Below, piece by piece: positions 42,449 to 51,085 of a stretch of 64,000 nt of DNA. The stretch spans positions 30,862-94,861 of the forward strand of contig JANQPR010000258.1 in the NCBI GenBank assembly GCA_028285385.1, read 5' to 3'. Source of the DNA: Phycisphaera sp. (GTDB taxonomy: Bacteria > Planctomycetota > Phycisphaerae > Phycisphaerales > Phycisphaeraceae). The notes beneath the pieces were generated by a model that saw nothing but the letters and a program-made list of their open reading frames with translations, made no database searches and was not told the DNA's origin. Numbering within the stretch: the first letter of the stretch is position 1; every line of letters starts with the position of its first letter. Position numbers and translations under genes: made by a program.

Positions 42449-44376
42449 GCCGACTCGCCGGGTCAAACACGATCAACCTCATTGGCGCGGTGATTATTGT
42501 TGTCGGGTACATCGTCTGTACGGTTGTCGTGGTCTCGCGAACACTGGAGGAAAGGCCGATCGCCCTGGGAGAAAGATCGGCGGGGCGATCGGTCGTGATC
42601 ATGCATTGGCAGCTCGAGCCGGGCTACCGCGAAGCGATGCAGGCGGTCATCGACGACTACAACGCCCTGCCGCACGTGCAAGCCGCCGGCGTGCGTGTCC
42701 GGCAGTTGGCGGTGACCGAGCGCGTCTACGCCCAGATCCTCAACGTCCACGTGCTGAGCGGGACCGCCCCCGACCTCTGCGCCAAGGGCATGAGCCAGAT
42801 GGACCGCGGGGCGGAGATGGCCCAGTACTTTGAGGCGTTGGGCGACCACGCCGATCGGCCGAACCCGTATCACGCGGCCGAGTACTTCGACGGGAGCCTG
42901 ACGCGCGACGAACTCGAATCCCTGGCAGAGATGCCGTGGCGGGAGAGCCTGATCGACGGCATGAAGGGGGGCTGGAGTGACGCGTTACAGGACTACTACG
43001 CCGTGCCCACGAGTTTCGTGGGCGGGACGAAGATCTACTACAACCGCACGCTCGTCGCCGAGGCCAAGGCGCTGCTGCGCGATGCCGCGTCGCAGCCGGA
43101 GCGGCCGCGTTGGTACGAGGCGTTGTTCCTTCGTCGAACAGCGGAGGGCGCGGTCGAGGGTTACGTGACGGAAGGCCGTGACCTGCAGGCCTGGCTCTCG
43201 GACGACAGTCGGCCCGATACGCTCGGGCGGCTGTTCATGCTTGCCGCGGCGATCCGCGAGTTGGCCGCCCGCGAAAACAACACGGACCTCGTCGCGATCG
43301 CGGGCAGCGCGTACAGCGTGGGGTTGTTCACCAAGCACTACCTCGTCCCCTTCACGTCGTCGTACGCGGACGTGTTGGACCTCAACGGCGACAGCAGCGC
43401 GACCGCGGTCGAGACCTGGATCGGGTGGAAGGCCGGGCACTGGTCGTTCAGCGACCCCGCCGTTGTGGCGTACTACGAATGCATGCGGAAGGTCTGCGAA
43501 CTCTTTCCTCCCGGCTTCCTCGGGTTGGACCGGGAGCAGGCCCGTCGGCGTTTTGTGGCGGGCGACGCCGCGATGATCTCCTCCGGGCTCTGGGACGCGC
43601 GAAGCCTCATGGACACCGTCGAGGGGCGCGTCCTCGCGCCCGGCGAGCCCGACCCCAGCGGCGTGCGTGTCAGCGTGGTGGAAGGCCAGCGTCGCGCGGG
43701 CTACCGGTTCTCGCTGGGCATCATGGACTTCCCGCTCCCGGGGCCTGGCGAGCGTTGGTCGGAGTGGATCAGCTACCCGGCCAGCGAGGCGCGGGCGAGC
43801 CCGGGGGTCCCGTACATGGTGTACCACCGCTCGCCCAACAAAGACTGGGCGATCGACTTCCTGCGCTACCTCACGAGCCGACCGGTGAACGAACGGTTCA
43901 ACCAGCAGGCCGGGTGGCTGCCGATCGCTCTTCACGCCAGGCCCGCTCCGTGGCTAGACGCGTTCGTGCCCAACGTGCGTGGCCTGCCGCCGGGGGCACG
44001 GATCGAGCCCTCGCACCGGGCGGGCAACCTTCGGACGCTCTTCGAGGGGCATATGAAGAACTACCTCGCCGGCGATCTGGATTACGACGAGTTTGTGGCG
44101 GGCGTCATCGACGTAGTTGACGACCCCCGCAACGGCATCAACCGTTTGGTGTTCAACAGCGACCGCAGCAAGCGAGACGAGGTGCGCAACGTCGCCCAAC
44201 TCATGCAGGCCATGCGGGCCCGGCAGATGCTCGACACCGGCAACGCCGAGGGCACCCGTGACGCCGACGACGCCTACCGGCGGGTGGCCCGCCGAATGGC
44301 GCTGCTCCACAACGGCGTCGTGCCGAGGCTCGAGTGGAGCCAGGCGCTGCCGGATGAACCCTTCCCTTCTTTCTAG
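42445..44376 (+). CDS. ABC transporter solute-binding protein, membrane-anchored
   Basis: A 643-residue protein. ATG 42445 overlaps the TPR gene stop. A single N-terminal helix (INLIGAVIIVVGYIVCTVVVV) without a lipobox points to a membrane anchor. Binding-protein family 1 features are VVIMHWQLEPGYREAMQAVIDDYN, YYAVPTSFVGGTKIYYNRTLV, a late RRFVAGDAAMISSGLWDAR, and YMVYHRSPNKDWAIDFLRYLTS. At 643 residues it is longer than typical sugar-binding proteins (about 420), with about 120 extra residues at the C-terminus. It is followed after 12 bp by the permease genes. Confidence 0.85.
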   Translation: MSRLAGSNTINLIGAVIIVVGYIVCTVVVVSRTLEERPIALGERSAGRSVVIMHWQLEPGYREAMQAVIDDYNALPHVQAAGVRVRQLAVTERVYAQILNVHVLSGTAPDLCAKGMSQMDRGAEMAQYFEALGDHADRPNPYHAAEYFDGSLTRDELESLAEMPWRESLIDGMKGGWSDALQDYYAVPTSFVGGTKIYYNRTLVAEAKALLRDAASQPERPRWYEALFLRRTAEGAVEGYVTEGRDLQAWLSDDSRPDTLGRLFMLAAAIRELAARENNTDLVAIAGSAYSVGLFTKHYLVPFTSSYADVLDLNGDSSATAVETWIGWKAGHWSFSDPAVVAYYECMRKVCELFPPGFLGLDREQARRRFVAGDAAMISSGLWDARSLMDTVEGRVLAPGEPDPSGVRVSVVEGQRRAGYRFSLGIMDFPLPGPGERWSEWISYPASEARASPGVPYMVYHRSPNKDWAIDFLRYLTSRPVNERFNQQAGWLPIALHARPAPWLDAFVPNVRGLPPGARIEPSHRAGNLRTLFEGHMKNYLAGDLDYDEFVAGVIDVVDDPRNGINRLVFNSDRSKRDEVRNVAQLMQAMRARQMLDTGNAEGTRDADDAYRRVARRMALLHNGVVPRLEWSQALPDEPFPSF

Positions 44377-44388
44377 TTTTCCTGCCGT

Positions 44389-45891
44389 ATGTCGACCGGT
44401 CTTCGCCTCGCTCCGACCCCCGTGGTTGGCAAATCCTCTCGCTGGCTGCCGCGGACGCGCCGTTGGTTGGTGTTGTACGCGTTGATGCTGCCGACGCTGT
44501 TGTCGATGGGGGTGTTCGGTTACTACCCGAAGCTGGACGTGATCCTGAAGTCGGCGTACCGGTGGACGCCGGGGCAGGTTCAGGAGTACGTGGGGGCGGG
44601 GAACTTTTTGGACGCGTTCTCCGACCCGCTGTTCTGGCAGTCGTTCCGGGTGGTGATGATCATGCTCGTGGCGAACCTGGTGAAGATGTGGCCGGGGATC
44701 ATCGTGGCGATCGCGTTGCACCGGATCGCGTCGGACCGGTGGCGGTACCGGTACCAGGTGATGTTCGTGGTGCCGATGGTGATCCCGGGGATGGTGTGGC
44801 TGCTGATCTGGAAGAGTTTTTACGACCCGGACTTCGGGATCCTGAACCGGCTGCTGGACGTCAGCGGGGCGATGTCGGTGTTGGCCTGGCTGGACGGGAC
44901 GGACCCGGACCCCGGCGTGATGCCGCGGATCGCCACCGCGTTGCGGCCGGTGATCGATCAGGCGGTGACGCCGGCGTTCGGCGGGGTGTGGGCGCTGCTG
45001 GTGCCCGGGGCGGTGTGGCTGACCTTAGCCGGCGGGTCGCGAGAATCGAGTCGGCGGTGGTGGGGTTATGGGGCGTTGGTGGCGTTGGTCGGCGCGGCAC
45101 CGTGGATGGCGGGGCTGGCGTTGACGGGATTGCCCGCGGCGCTGGGGATGCTGAGCGTGCTGATCGGGGGGCTCGTAGTGCTGTCGCGGACGCTGGGCCC
45201 GGGGTGGATCATCTGGCCGTTCTGGGTGATGCTGACGCTGTGGGCCAGCGCGGACGTGGCGTGGTGGCGCGGGGCGGCGCTGCTGGGCGGGGCGGTGGTC
45301 GTGGGCGAGCTGGCGCTGCGGGCGTTGCCGCGGCTGACGGGGCCGGACCTGTTGCGTTGGGCGGGGCTGTCCCTGGTGACGGTAGCGTCGCTGCTGGTGT
45401 TGTTCGGCCTGATCTGGACCGAGCCGACGAACCAGTTCGTGGGCGGGAGGCCGGCGTGGCTGGGCAACCAGGATCTGGTGCTGCCGGCGGTCATCTTCTG
45501 GGGCTTCCCGTGGGTCGGCACGATCGGGGTGCTGATCTACCTCGCGGGTTTGCAGCAGATCTCACAGGACGTCTATGAAGCCGCCGAGCTCGACGGCGTC
45601 GGGCCGGTAGGCAAGCTGTTCAAGATTGAGCTGCCGCTGATCATGACGCAGGTGCGGATCAACCTGATCTTCATGACGATCGGGACGTTGACGGGCTACG
45701 AGATGTTCCTGATCCTGTTGGGCGACGACGGCGGCCCCGGGAACGTCGGGCTGGTGCCGGGGTTGTACATGTACAAGTCGGCGTTTATCGACCAGCGGTA
45801 CGGGTACGCGTGCGCACTGGGGATGGTCATGTTCGTGATCATCCTGCTGCTGACGATTGTTTATCAGAAGTACGTCAAGGTGGAGAAGTAG
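44389..45891 (+). CDS. Carbohydrate ABC transporter permease, MalF type, enlarged
   Basis: A 500-residue membrane protein. The N-terminal LVLYALMLPTLLSMGVFGYYP and the EAA loop YEAAELDGVGPVGKLFKIELPLI are MalF/UgpA-like. Between residues ~170 and 350 it holds about 180 additional hydrophobic residues, arranged as several extra helices (for example LVALVGAAPWMAGLALTGLP and LSVLIGGLVVLSRTL). It parallels the enlarged permease at 25-26.5 kb. It may form a complex with the normal-length MalG-type subunit immediately downstream. No ATP-binding subunit gene is present in the operon. Confidence 0.88.
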   Translation: MSTGLRLAPTPVVGKSSRWLPRTRRWLVLYALMLPTLLSMGVFGYYPKLDVILKSAYRWTPGQVQEYVGAGNFLDAFSDPLFWQSFRVVMIMLVANLVKMWPGIIVAIALHRIASDRWRYRYQVMFVVPMVIPGMVWLLIWKSFYDPDFGILNRLLDVSGAMSVLAWLDGTDPDPGVMPRIATALRPVIDQAVTPAFGGVWALLVPGAVWLTLAGGSRESSRRWWGYGALVALVGAAPWMAGLALTGLPAALGMLSVLIGGLVVLSRTLGPGWIIWPFWVMLTLWASADVAWWRGAALLGGAVVVGELALRALPRLTGPDLLRWAGLSLVTVASLLVLFGLIWTEPTNQFVGGRPAWLGNQDLVLPAVIFWGFPWVGTIGVLIYLAGLQQISQDVYEAAELDGVGPVGKLFKIELPLIMTQVRINLIFMTIGTLTGYEMFLILLGDDGGPGNVGLVPGLYMYKSAFIDQRYGYACALGMVMFVIILLLTIVYQKYVKVEK

Positions 45892-45893
45892 CG

Positions 45894-46730
45894 ATGGCCC
45901 GCCGCCCCCCGCTCGCCGCCGAACTCACCAAACACGGGATCGTGTGGTTCGTGTTGTTGTTCGCGTTCTACCCGTTGCTGGTGATGATTGTGATCAGCTT
46001 CAAGACCAACGCCCAGTACGAGGCGAACCCATGGTTCTTCGACCCCGTGTCGACGTGGCAGTGGGGCAACTGGTCGACGGCGTGGGTGATTGTGCGGACT
46101 TACATCGCCAACTCCGTTGTGGTGTCGGTCACGCAGATGGTCCTGAGCATGGTGATGGTGGTGCTCACGGCGTACGTGCTCGCCCGGCACCGCTTCCGGG
46201 GCCGTAACCTCGTGTACTACGGGATCATCGCGTCGATGTTCCTGCCCGGCACCGCGGCGACGCTGGTCACCGTGTTCTGGCTGGTCCGCAACCTCGGTCT
46301 GGTTAACAACCTCATGGCCCTCATCATCGTCGGCGGCGCGGGGGGCCAGGTCGTCGGCATCTTCATCCTCAAGCAGTTCATCGAGGACCTGCCCAAGGAG
46401 TTGTTCGAGTCGGCGCAGATCGACGGGGCGGGTCACCTGCGCCAGGTGCTGTCGATCGTGTTGCCGATGTCCGGCCCGATCCTGGCGACGATCGCGATCC
46501 TCGACTTTCTGGGCAGCTGGAACGGTGTGATGCTGCCGCTGATCGTGCTGCGTGACGACGAAAAGCTGACCATCCCCGTGGGCCTGCTCCGGCTGGAGGG
46601 CGAGTACGTCAAGCAGTGGGGCGAGCTCATGGCCGGCTACGCCATCGCGTCCGTGCCCCTGGTGATCGTCTTCCTGTTCACGATGCGCTGGTTTGTCCGC
46701 GGAATCGCCGCCGGTGCCATCAAGGGGTGA
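45894..46730 (+). CDS. Carbohydrate ABC transporter permease, MalG type
   Basis: A 278-residue inner-membrane permease of standard MalG length, starting at ATG 45894 two bases after the previous stop. It has six predicted helices, the first IVWFVLLFAFYPLLVMIVISFK. The EAA loop is FESAQIDGAGHLRQVLSIVLPM, where Ser replaces the second Ala. The end FVRGIAAGAIKG is typical. It is the last gene of the operon that starts at 39.9 kb and is convergent with the dehydrogenase gene at 46.8 kb across a 30-bp gap. Confidence 0.92.
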   Translation: MARRPPLAAELTKHGIVWFVLLFAFYPLLVMIVISFKTNAQYEANPWFFDPVSTWQWGNWSTAWVIVRTYIANSVVVSVTQMVLSMVMVVLTAYVLARHRFRGRNLVYYGIIASMFLPGTAATLVTVFWLVRNLGLVNNLMALIIVGGAGGQVVGIFILKQFIEDLPKELFESAQIDGAGHLRQVLSIVLPMSGPILATIAILDFLGSWNGVMLPLIVLRDDEKLTIPVGLLRLEGEYVKQWGELMAGYAIASVPLVIVFLFTMRWFVRGIAAGAIKG

Positions 46731-46760
46731 CCGGTGCCGGCCTATCGCGGTGCGCGGGTC

Positions 46761-47720
46761 TCAGTTCACGACGTTGATCGGACGCCCAGCTAGGAACGCC
46801 TTGAGGTTGTCCGCCGCGGCCTGCATCAAGCGGCGACGCGCCTCGATCGCCGACCAGGCCAGGTGCGGCGTGAGCAGGCAGTTTCGCGCGGCCAGGAGCG
46901 GGTTGTTAGGTTGGATCGGCTCGGAAGAGACCACGTCCAGCCCGGCGCCCGCGAGCCGACCGTCCAGCAAGGCCACGGCGAGAGCCTGCTCGTCGATCAG
47001 CCCGCCGCGGGCCGTGTTGATCAGGTAGGCGGTCGGCTTCATGGCCCCGATCAACGCGGCGTCAACCATGCCTCGGGTCTCGTCGGTCTGAGGGCAATGC
47101 AGGCTGACAACATCGGATTCGGTGAACACCTGTAGAACCGAGTCGGCCCAACGAGACCGCGGGCTCAGTGGCGTGTCGTCGCGGCTCCGTGTGTAGGCCA
47201 GGACGTGCATCCCGAAGGCTCGCGCTAAGTCCGCGACGGCTCGGCCGATGCGTCCAAGCCCGATCAACCCCATCGTTTTTCCTTCCAACTCGGTCAGCGG
47301 GCTCAACCAGAAACTGAAGTCGCCCCGGTCGGCCCAGGCGCCGTCGCGCACCGCCCGGCTGTGGGCTTGCGGCCGATGGATCAGCGACAGCAGCAACGCG
47401 AAGACGTGTTGGGCGACGGCGCGGGTGCCGTACTCCGGCACGTTGCAGACGGGGATGCCCCGGGCTCGGGCGGCGCGGGCATCCACGACGTTGAAGCCGG
47501 TCGCCAGCACGCCGATGTAGCGCAGCCGCGGAAGTTGTAACAGTGTCTCGGCGGTCAGCGGGGTCTTGTTGGTGAGCACCGCTTCGGCTTCCCGTGCGCG
47601 TTCGAAGACCTGCTGCCCGGTCGACCGGTCGTGGACGGTCAGTTGCCCCAGGGCAGCGACCTCGTCCCACGGGTTGTCGCCTGGGTTGAGCGTGTGGCCG
47701 TCGAGCACCACGATGTTCAT
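46761..47720 (-). CDS. D-2-hydroxyacid dehydrogenase, glycerate dehydrogenase-like
   Basis: A 319-residue NAD-dependent enzyme. ATG 47720 is preferred to GTG 47726 because GGGGAG lies 7 bases before it. The opening MNIVVLDGHTLNPGD and length fit hydroxypyruvate/glycerate dehydrogenases. The cofactor loop is GLIGLGRIG. Active-site residues are Arg in NTARGGLID, Glu in VVSSEPI and His in TPHLAW. It overlaps the RraA-like gene by 4 bases, so the two products probably act in sequence on sugar-derived hydroxy acids. Confidence 0.9.
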   Translation of the reverse strand: MNIVVLDGHTLNPGDNPWDEVAALGQLTVHDRSTGQQVFERAREAEAVLTNKTPLTAETLLQLPRLRYIGVLATGFNVVDARAARARGIPVCNVPEYGTRAVAQHVFALLLSLIHRPQAHSRAVRDGAWADRGDFSFWLSPLTELEGKTMGLIGLGRIGRAVADLARAFGMHVLAYTRSRDDTPLSPRSRWADSVLQVFTESDVVSLHCPQTDETRGMVDAALIGAMKPTAYLINTARGGLIDEQALAVALLDGRLAGAGLDVVSSEPIQPNNPLLAARNCLLTPHLAWSAIEARRRLMQAAADNLKAFLAGRPINVVN

Positions 47721-48484
47721 GACCACTCTCCCCTTCGTCGGAAACGTCGGGCCGCCGCGGCTCCGAAGCGCTGCGCGGCCTCATCAAGTTCGGCAAGAAC
47801 CTTCTCGGTCGCCTTTCCCGTGGCTGATCGCGCCGCCGCGATGAGGGTCTCACACTCGTTTCGATCCATGAACACCGCCGCGTCGAGCAACCCGTTTTCT
47901 TCGCCCGAGGGCACCGCGAGGAAGCCGTGCTTGTCCGCGTGGATCAGTTGCCCCGGCCGGACCGTGCGCCCGAAAACTTCGACGTCGACGCCCCAACTCA
48001 CAGGCCCAGCGTGGGCGTGCCCGACACACATGCGTCGAGCGAGCGCCTTGAAGCCGGCAGCGGTCATCTCGTCCACGTCGCGCACGGCACCATCGGTGAT
48101 CGTGCCGACGCAGCCGAGCGCCATGTGAACGCTCGCGTTCACCTCGCCCCAAAACGATCCGACACAACCGGGCTTGTCGAGGTCTTGGAGCACGACGACC
48201 TTGGGGCCGGGCACCGACGCGACGTACGCGCGGTAATCCACCCAGGCGTTCGGACTGGCTTCTGCCTGAGCGGGATCGCTCGGCCGGCTCTGGACCGTCA
48301 CCGCGTATCCGACCATCGGGCCCATCTGCGGCATAAAGTCGGTCGTCGGCTCAAGATTGAATCCATCGGCCGCGGCGTCGTGCCGGGTCATCTGCTCCCA
48401 GCCGTTGTAGATCGTCGGCGTGTTCCAGCGTCTCAACTGCAGCAAGTCGGCGTGATCAAGCGTGGGCATCGCGGGGTCAGGCAT
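47717..48484 (-). CDS. RraA-like / HMG aldolase-family protein
   Basis: A 255-residue protein from ATG 48484; the frame further upstream is not protein-like. The family signature is GTITDGAVRDVDEM near residue 140, with GPVSWGVDVEVFGRTVRPGQLIHAD following, which forms the metal- and oxaloacetate-binding edge. RraA-like proteins include 4-hydroxy-4-methyl-2-oxoglutarate aldolases and sugar-acid pathway enzymes. In a sugar cluster an aldolase or keto-acid decarboxylase role is more likely than control of RNase E. Coupled by ATGA overlap to the hydroxyacid dehydrogenase. Confidence 0.82.
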   Translation of the reverse strand: MPDPAMPTLDHADLLQLRRWNTPTIYNGWEQMTRHDAAADGFNLEPTTDFMPQMGPMVGYAVTVQSRPSDPAQAEASPNAWVDYRAYVASVPGPKVVVLQDLDKPGCVGSFWGEVNASVHMALGCVGTITDGAVRDVDEMTAAGFKALARRMCVGHAHAGPVSWGVDVEVFGRTVRPGQLIHADKHGFLAVPSGEENGLLDAAVFMDRNECETLIAAARSATGKATEKVLAELDEAAQRFGAAAARRFRRRGEWS

Positions 48485-48814
48485 GACTAGGTTTCGCTTG
48501 GGCGGGGCGACCGGCTCGGATCGGGGCGTGTTCCGCGAGTCGACTCCTGTTGCGGGATACGCCCGGCTCGGTACTTCGGCGAAATGTGTCCGACTTCCTC
48601 CAGCGGAATCCAAGTAGCGCAAGCCACCGGGCGGGTTAGCGGCACTTCAGTGTTACCACGGAGCCTGCCCGGGTATCCCGCCGTGTAACTCGCGTGCATG
48701 GCGGAGCCGTAGGCGTAAGCCGCGTCAATGACGGGTTGAGGCGGCCGCTGATCCGGGCGCGGTCGCTGCAGCGGCACGACCGGATTGGCGTGATGAGCCG
48801 ACACCAATACACCG
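48485..48814 (-). other. 330-bp gap; possible remnant of a second BNR gene
   Basis: No convincing intact gene. On the minus strand a frame around 48585-48625 encodes VACATWIPLEEVGH, close to the C-terminal end of the adjacent sialidase-like protein (IAVTRVPLEEIGL), and the two DNA stretches are also similar. The gap may hold the decayed end of a tandem duplicate. Nothing else is recognisable. Confidence 0.25.
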
Positions 48815-49996
48815 TCAGAGCCCGATTTCTTCAAGCGGTACGCGCGTGACCGCAATGTCTTCCTTGTTGATGGAGTAGATGAAGAAGGCGTGCTCGCCCA
48901 TGAGGTGTAGGTACGGGTAGCCGTATCTGCCGTACTTGTGCGCTCCCATCAGGCGGGCGAGCAGGTTGTTGTCGTCGCCGATGACGTAGTGGGTGTTGAA
49001 ATCGGTGCCGTCTGTGCTCGTGGCGAGGATCAGGGGAGTGCGCACGGACCTGGGTTTCGGCGTCGAGAGCGCAAAGAAGCGGCCATCGGGCAGGCGGCCG
49101 AAGTGGTGGCGGGAGCCCGCGTCGGTGAACTGGGTCATGACTGGCTCCGACCAGGTGACGCCGTGGTCCGTGCTCTCGCAGCATGCCAGGCGGTAGTGGT
49201 CTGTCCGCAGCATCATGCGGATCGTGCCGTCGTCGAGCTCGTAGGGTGAAGCTTCGCAGAGGTTGCCGTCGTCGTCGCGGTGTCGGCAGACGTAGCCGAA
49301 TCCGCCCGGCCCGTCGTCGTACCCGTCGGGAGTGCGGGGGAGGGCGGCGTTGGTCCAGCCGTCGATGCCGAACGGGTCGTCGGTGTAGGGCCAGCTGATG
49401 TTGCCGGGCACGATGAGCCGGCCGGACCGGAGTTTCTGCGGCACGTGATTCGGGACGAAGCGGGGGATGGTGTTGACCGGGCCGGTCCAGGTCTCGCCGC
49501 CGTTCTCGGAGACGTAGAGGTCGGTGCGGAAGTCGACATGCCAGGCTTCGTCGTGGTTCTCCATGTCGAACTGTCCGCCCATCGCCGCGTACATGAGCAA
49601 CCCGGTGTGGGTCAGGTCGTAGTAGCCGGCGTAGGCAACCATCTTGCCTTCGTGGATGTGGATGCCCTCGCTGGTGACCACGCCGTGGCCGAGCCGGCCG
49701 GGTTGGCGGCCCACAATCGGCCGCGGCACCGTCCATGTCGCTCCGAGGTCGTCAGAGACGCTCATCACCATGCGCTGACCAGACATGTCCTCGTCACGGT
49801 CGCCCATCGACCACGTCGCGATCAGCCGACCATCCAAGGAAGTCAGGCTCTGGTGGTGGTTGTAAGCGCCCTCGGGCTGGGAGCGGTGGACGATGAATTC
49901 TTTGGATTCAGGCCGACACAGCTCGACTTCACCCCATCGGTTTGTGATCGAGGCGAGCGCGGACGGAGCATCGGTTGGGGCGGTGGATGGCTGCAT
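48815..49996 (-). CDS. BNR/sialidase-like exo-glycosidase or hydrolase
   Basis: A 393-residue six-bladed propeller protein. The start ATG 49996 (MQPSTAPTD) is chosen because the open frame upstream runs through operator site 4. Four Asp-box motifs are visible: SVSDDLGATWTVP, SENGGETWTGP, ESTDHGVTWSEP and the weaker STDGTDF. An N-terminal FIVHRSQPEGAYNHHQSLTSLDGRLIATWS may supply an active-site Arg region. True sialidase activity is doubtful because the Arg triad is not evident; related BNR proteins act on other glycans or are only structural. No signal peptide is seen. Confidence 0.72.
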   Translation of the reverse strand: MQPSTAPTDAPSALASITNRWGEVELCRPESKEFIVHRSQPEGAYNHHQSLTSLDGRLIATWSMGDRDEDMSGQRMVMSVSDDLGATWTVPRPIVGRQPGRLGHGVVTSEGIHIHEGKMVAYAGYYDLTHTGLLMYAAMGGQFDMENHDEAWHVDFRTDLYVSENGGETWTGPVNTIPRFVPNHVPQKLRSGRLIVPGNISWPYTDDPFGIDGWTNAALPRTPDGYDDGPGGFGYVCRHRDDDGNLCEASPYELDDGTIRMMLRTDHYRLACCESTDHGVTWSEPVMTQFTDAGSRHHFGRLPDGRFFALSTPKPRSVRTPLILATSTDGTDFNTHYVIGDDNNLLARLMGAHKYGRYGYPYLHLMGEHAFFIYSINKEDIAVTRVPLEEIGL

Positions 49997-50032
49997 GGCA
50001 GAGTTTCGTCGATACCAGCTGAGATGAATCAG

Positions 50033-50062
50033 TTGAAGTGGCTCAATATTAACGTTACTATT
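50033..50062. promoter_or_regulatory. AACGTT-centred operator site 4, divergent promoters
   Basis: CAATATTAACGTTACTATT with AACGTT at 50051-50056. For the rightward DHDPS-like gene there is a -35 TTGAAG (50033-50038), a 17-base spacer and -10 TACTAT (50056-50061), again starting on the last T of AACGTT. Leftward the same register gives TAATAT. The site lies between the BNR gene and the long sulfatase operon. Confidence 0.68.
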
Positions 50063-50118
50063 CATGCGCGTCCAGCAGAGTCCCGTCCCGTATTGCCTGA
50101 CTCCGGAATCGTCGCGGC

Positions 50119-51039
50119 ATGGATCGTCTCGTCCACGGCATCGTCCCGCCCTTGGTAACTCCATTGGATTCACACGGTGCCCTGGACCGCCCGGCGCTGC
50201 TTCGGTTGGTCGCTCGAGTACTTGACGCGGGGCTCCATGGCGTATTCCTGTTGGGGACAACGGGCGAATCACCTTCGCTGAACAGTCAACTGAAACGCGA
50301 GGTGCTCCGCGAAGGTTGCGCCGCGGTAGCGGGTCGAGTGCCCGTGTTGGCGGGGGTGACGAGCTCTAGCCTCGAGGAGACCATTGCCCTGTCGCTGGTC
50401 GCCGCCGACGCGGGCGCGGATGTGATCGTCTTGACAGCGCCGTTCTACTTCGCGATCTCGCAAGACGAGTTGTTCAACTGGTGTCGGCGGGTGATCGACA
50501 TTTCGCCGCTGCCGGTCATGCTCTACAACATGCCGGGCAACACGAAGGTCCCGATCGAGCCCCGTACGTTGCGACGGTTTGTCCCGGAACGCCGGGTGAT
50601 CGGGATCAAGGACTCCAGCGGCGATTTCGAATGCCTCCGGCAGTACTTGGAGATTGCCTGTGCCGACCGGCCGGATTGGTCCGTGATGACCGGGCCTGAG
50701 GAGTTCACGGTTGAGACGCTTCAACTCGGCGGGGCCGGAGGAACGGCCGGGGGGGCGATGCTTTGGCCGGAGCAATGGGCGCGTGTCTACGAACTCGCAA
50801 CCGCCGGCGCTTGGGGCGAGGCCAGGGCGCTTGGGGGGCGGTTGTCCGAGCAGTTGAGCCAAGTCTTTAACTCGGTGTCTGGTGATGGGTGCGTGCCCAA
50901 GACGATCAAAGCGGCGCTCTCATCGTTGGGCGTCTGCCAGGAGTATCCGGCCCCACCGTTGGCCTGCTGTCCGCCCGAGACCAAAGCGAGGATCGCCGAG
51001 ATCGTCGCCGCCGAGGTTCCCGACCCCAGTTCCGCCTAA
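50119..51039 (+). CDS. DHDPS/NAL-family class I aldolase
   Basis: A 306-residue TIM-barrel lyase. The family signature FLLGTTGESPSLN is near residues 43-55, the active-site Tyr136 is in LYNMPGNT and the Schiff-base Lys164 in GIKDSSGD. Members include dihydrodipicolinate synthase, N-acetylneuraminate lyase and several 2-keto-3-deoxy sugar-acid aldolases or dehydratases. As first gene of a catabolic operon of sulfatases and dehydrogenases, a keto-deoxy acid aldolase is more likely than lysine biosynthesis. Operator site 4 overlaps its promoter. Confidence 0.85.
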   Translation: MDRLVHGIVPPLVTPLDSHGALDRPALLRLVARVLDAGLHGVFLLGTTGESPSLNSQLKREVLREGCAAVAGRVPVLAGVTSSSLEETIALSLVAADAGADVIVLTAPFYFAISQDELFNWCRRVIDISPLPVMLYNMPGNTKVPIEPRTLRRFVPERRVIGIKDSSGDFECLRQYLEIACADRPDWSVMTGPEEFTVETLQLGGAGGTAGGAMLWPEQWARVYELATAGAWGEARALGGRLSEQLSQVFNSVSGDGCVPKTIKAALSSLGVCQEYPAPPLACCPPETKARIAEIVAAEVPDPSSA

Positions 51040-51085
51040 CCGTGTATCGTCTCACCGCAACGCCACTTGCCTCACGGCTGTCCCG

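Noticed and set aside
23743..46730. Bacterial microcompartment for deoxysugar breakdown
   Set aside because: No shell protein genes are visible, although such compartments handle fucose/rhamnose products in some Planctomycetes and Verrucomicrobia.
48815..49996. Authentic GH33 sialidase
   Set aside because: Asp boxes are present but the Arg triad and Tyr/Glu pair cannot be placed, so only a BNR-like call is made.
49997..50272. Upstream extension of the BNR gene
   Set aside because: It crosses operator site 4 and the start of the DHDPS-like gene; the sequence there is not BNR-like.
50119..51039. Lysine-pathway dapA
   Set aside because: The family residues fit, but the context is a catabolic operon, so no gene symbol is given.
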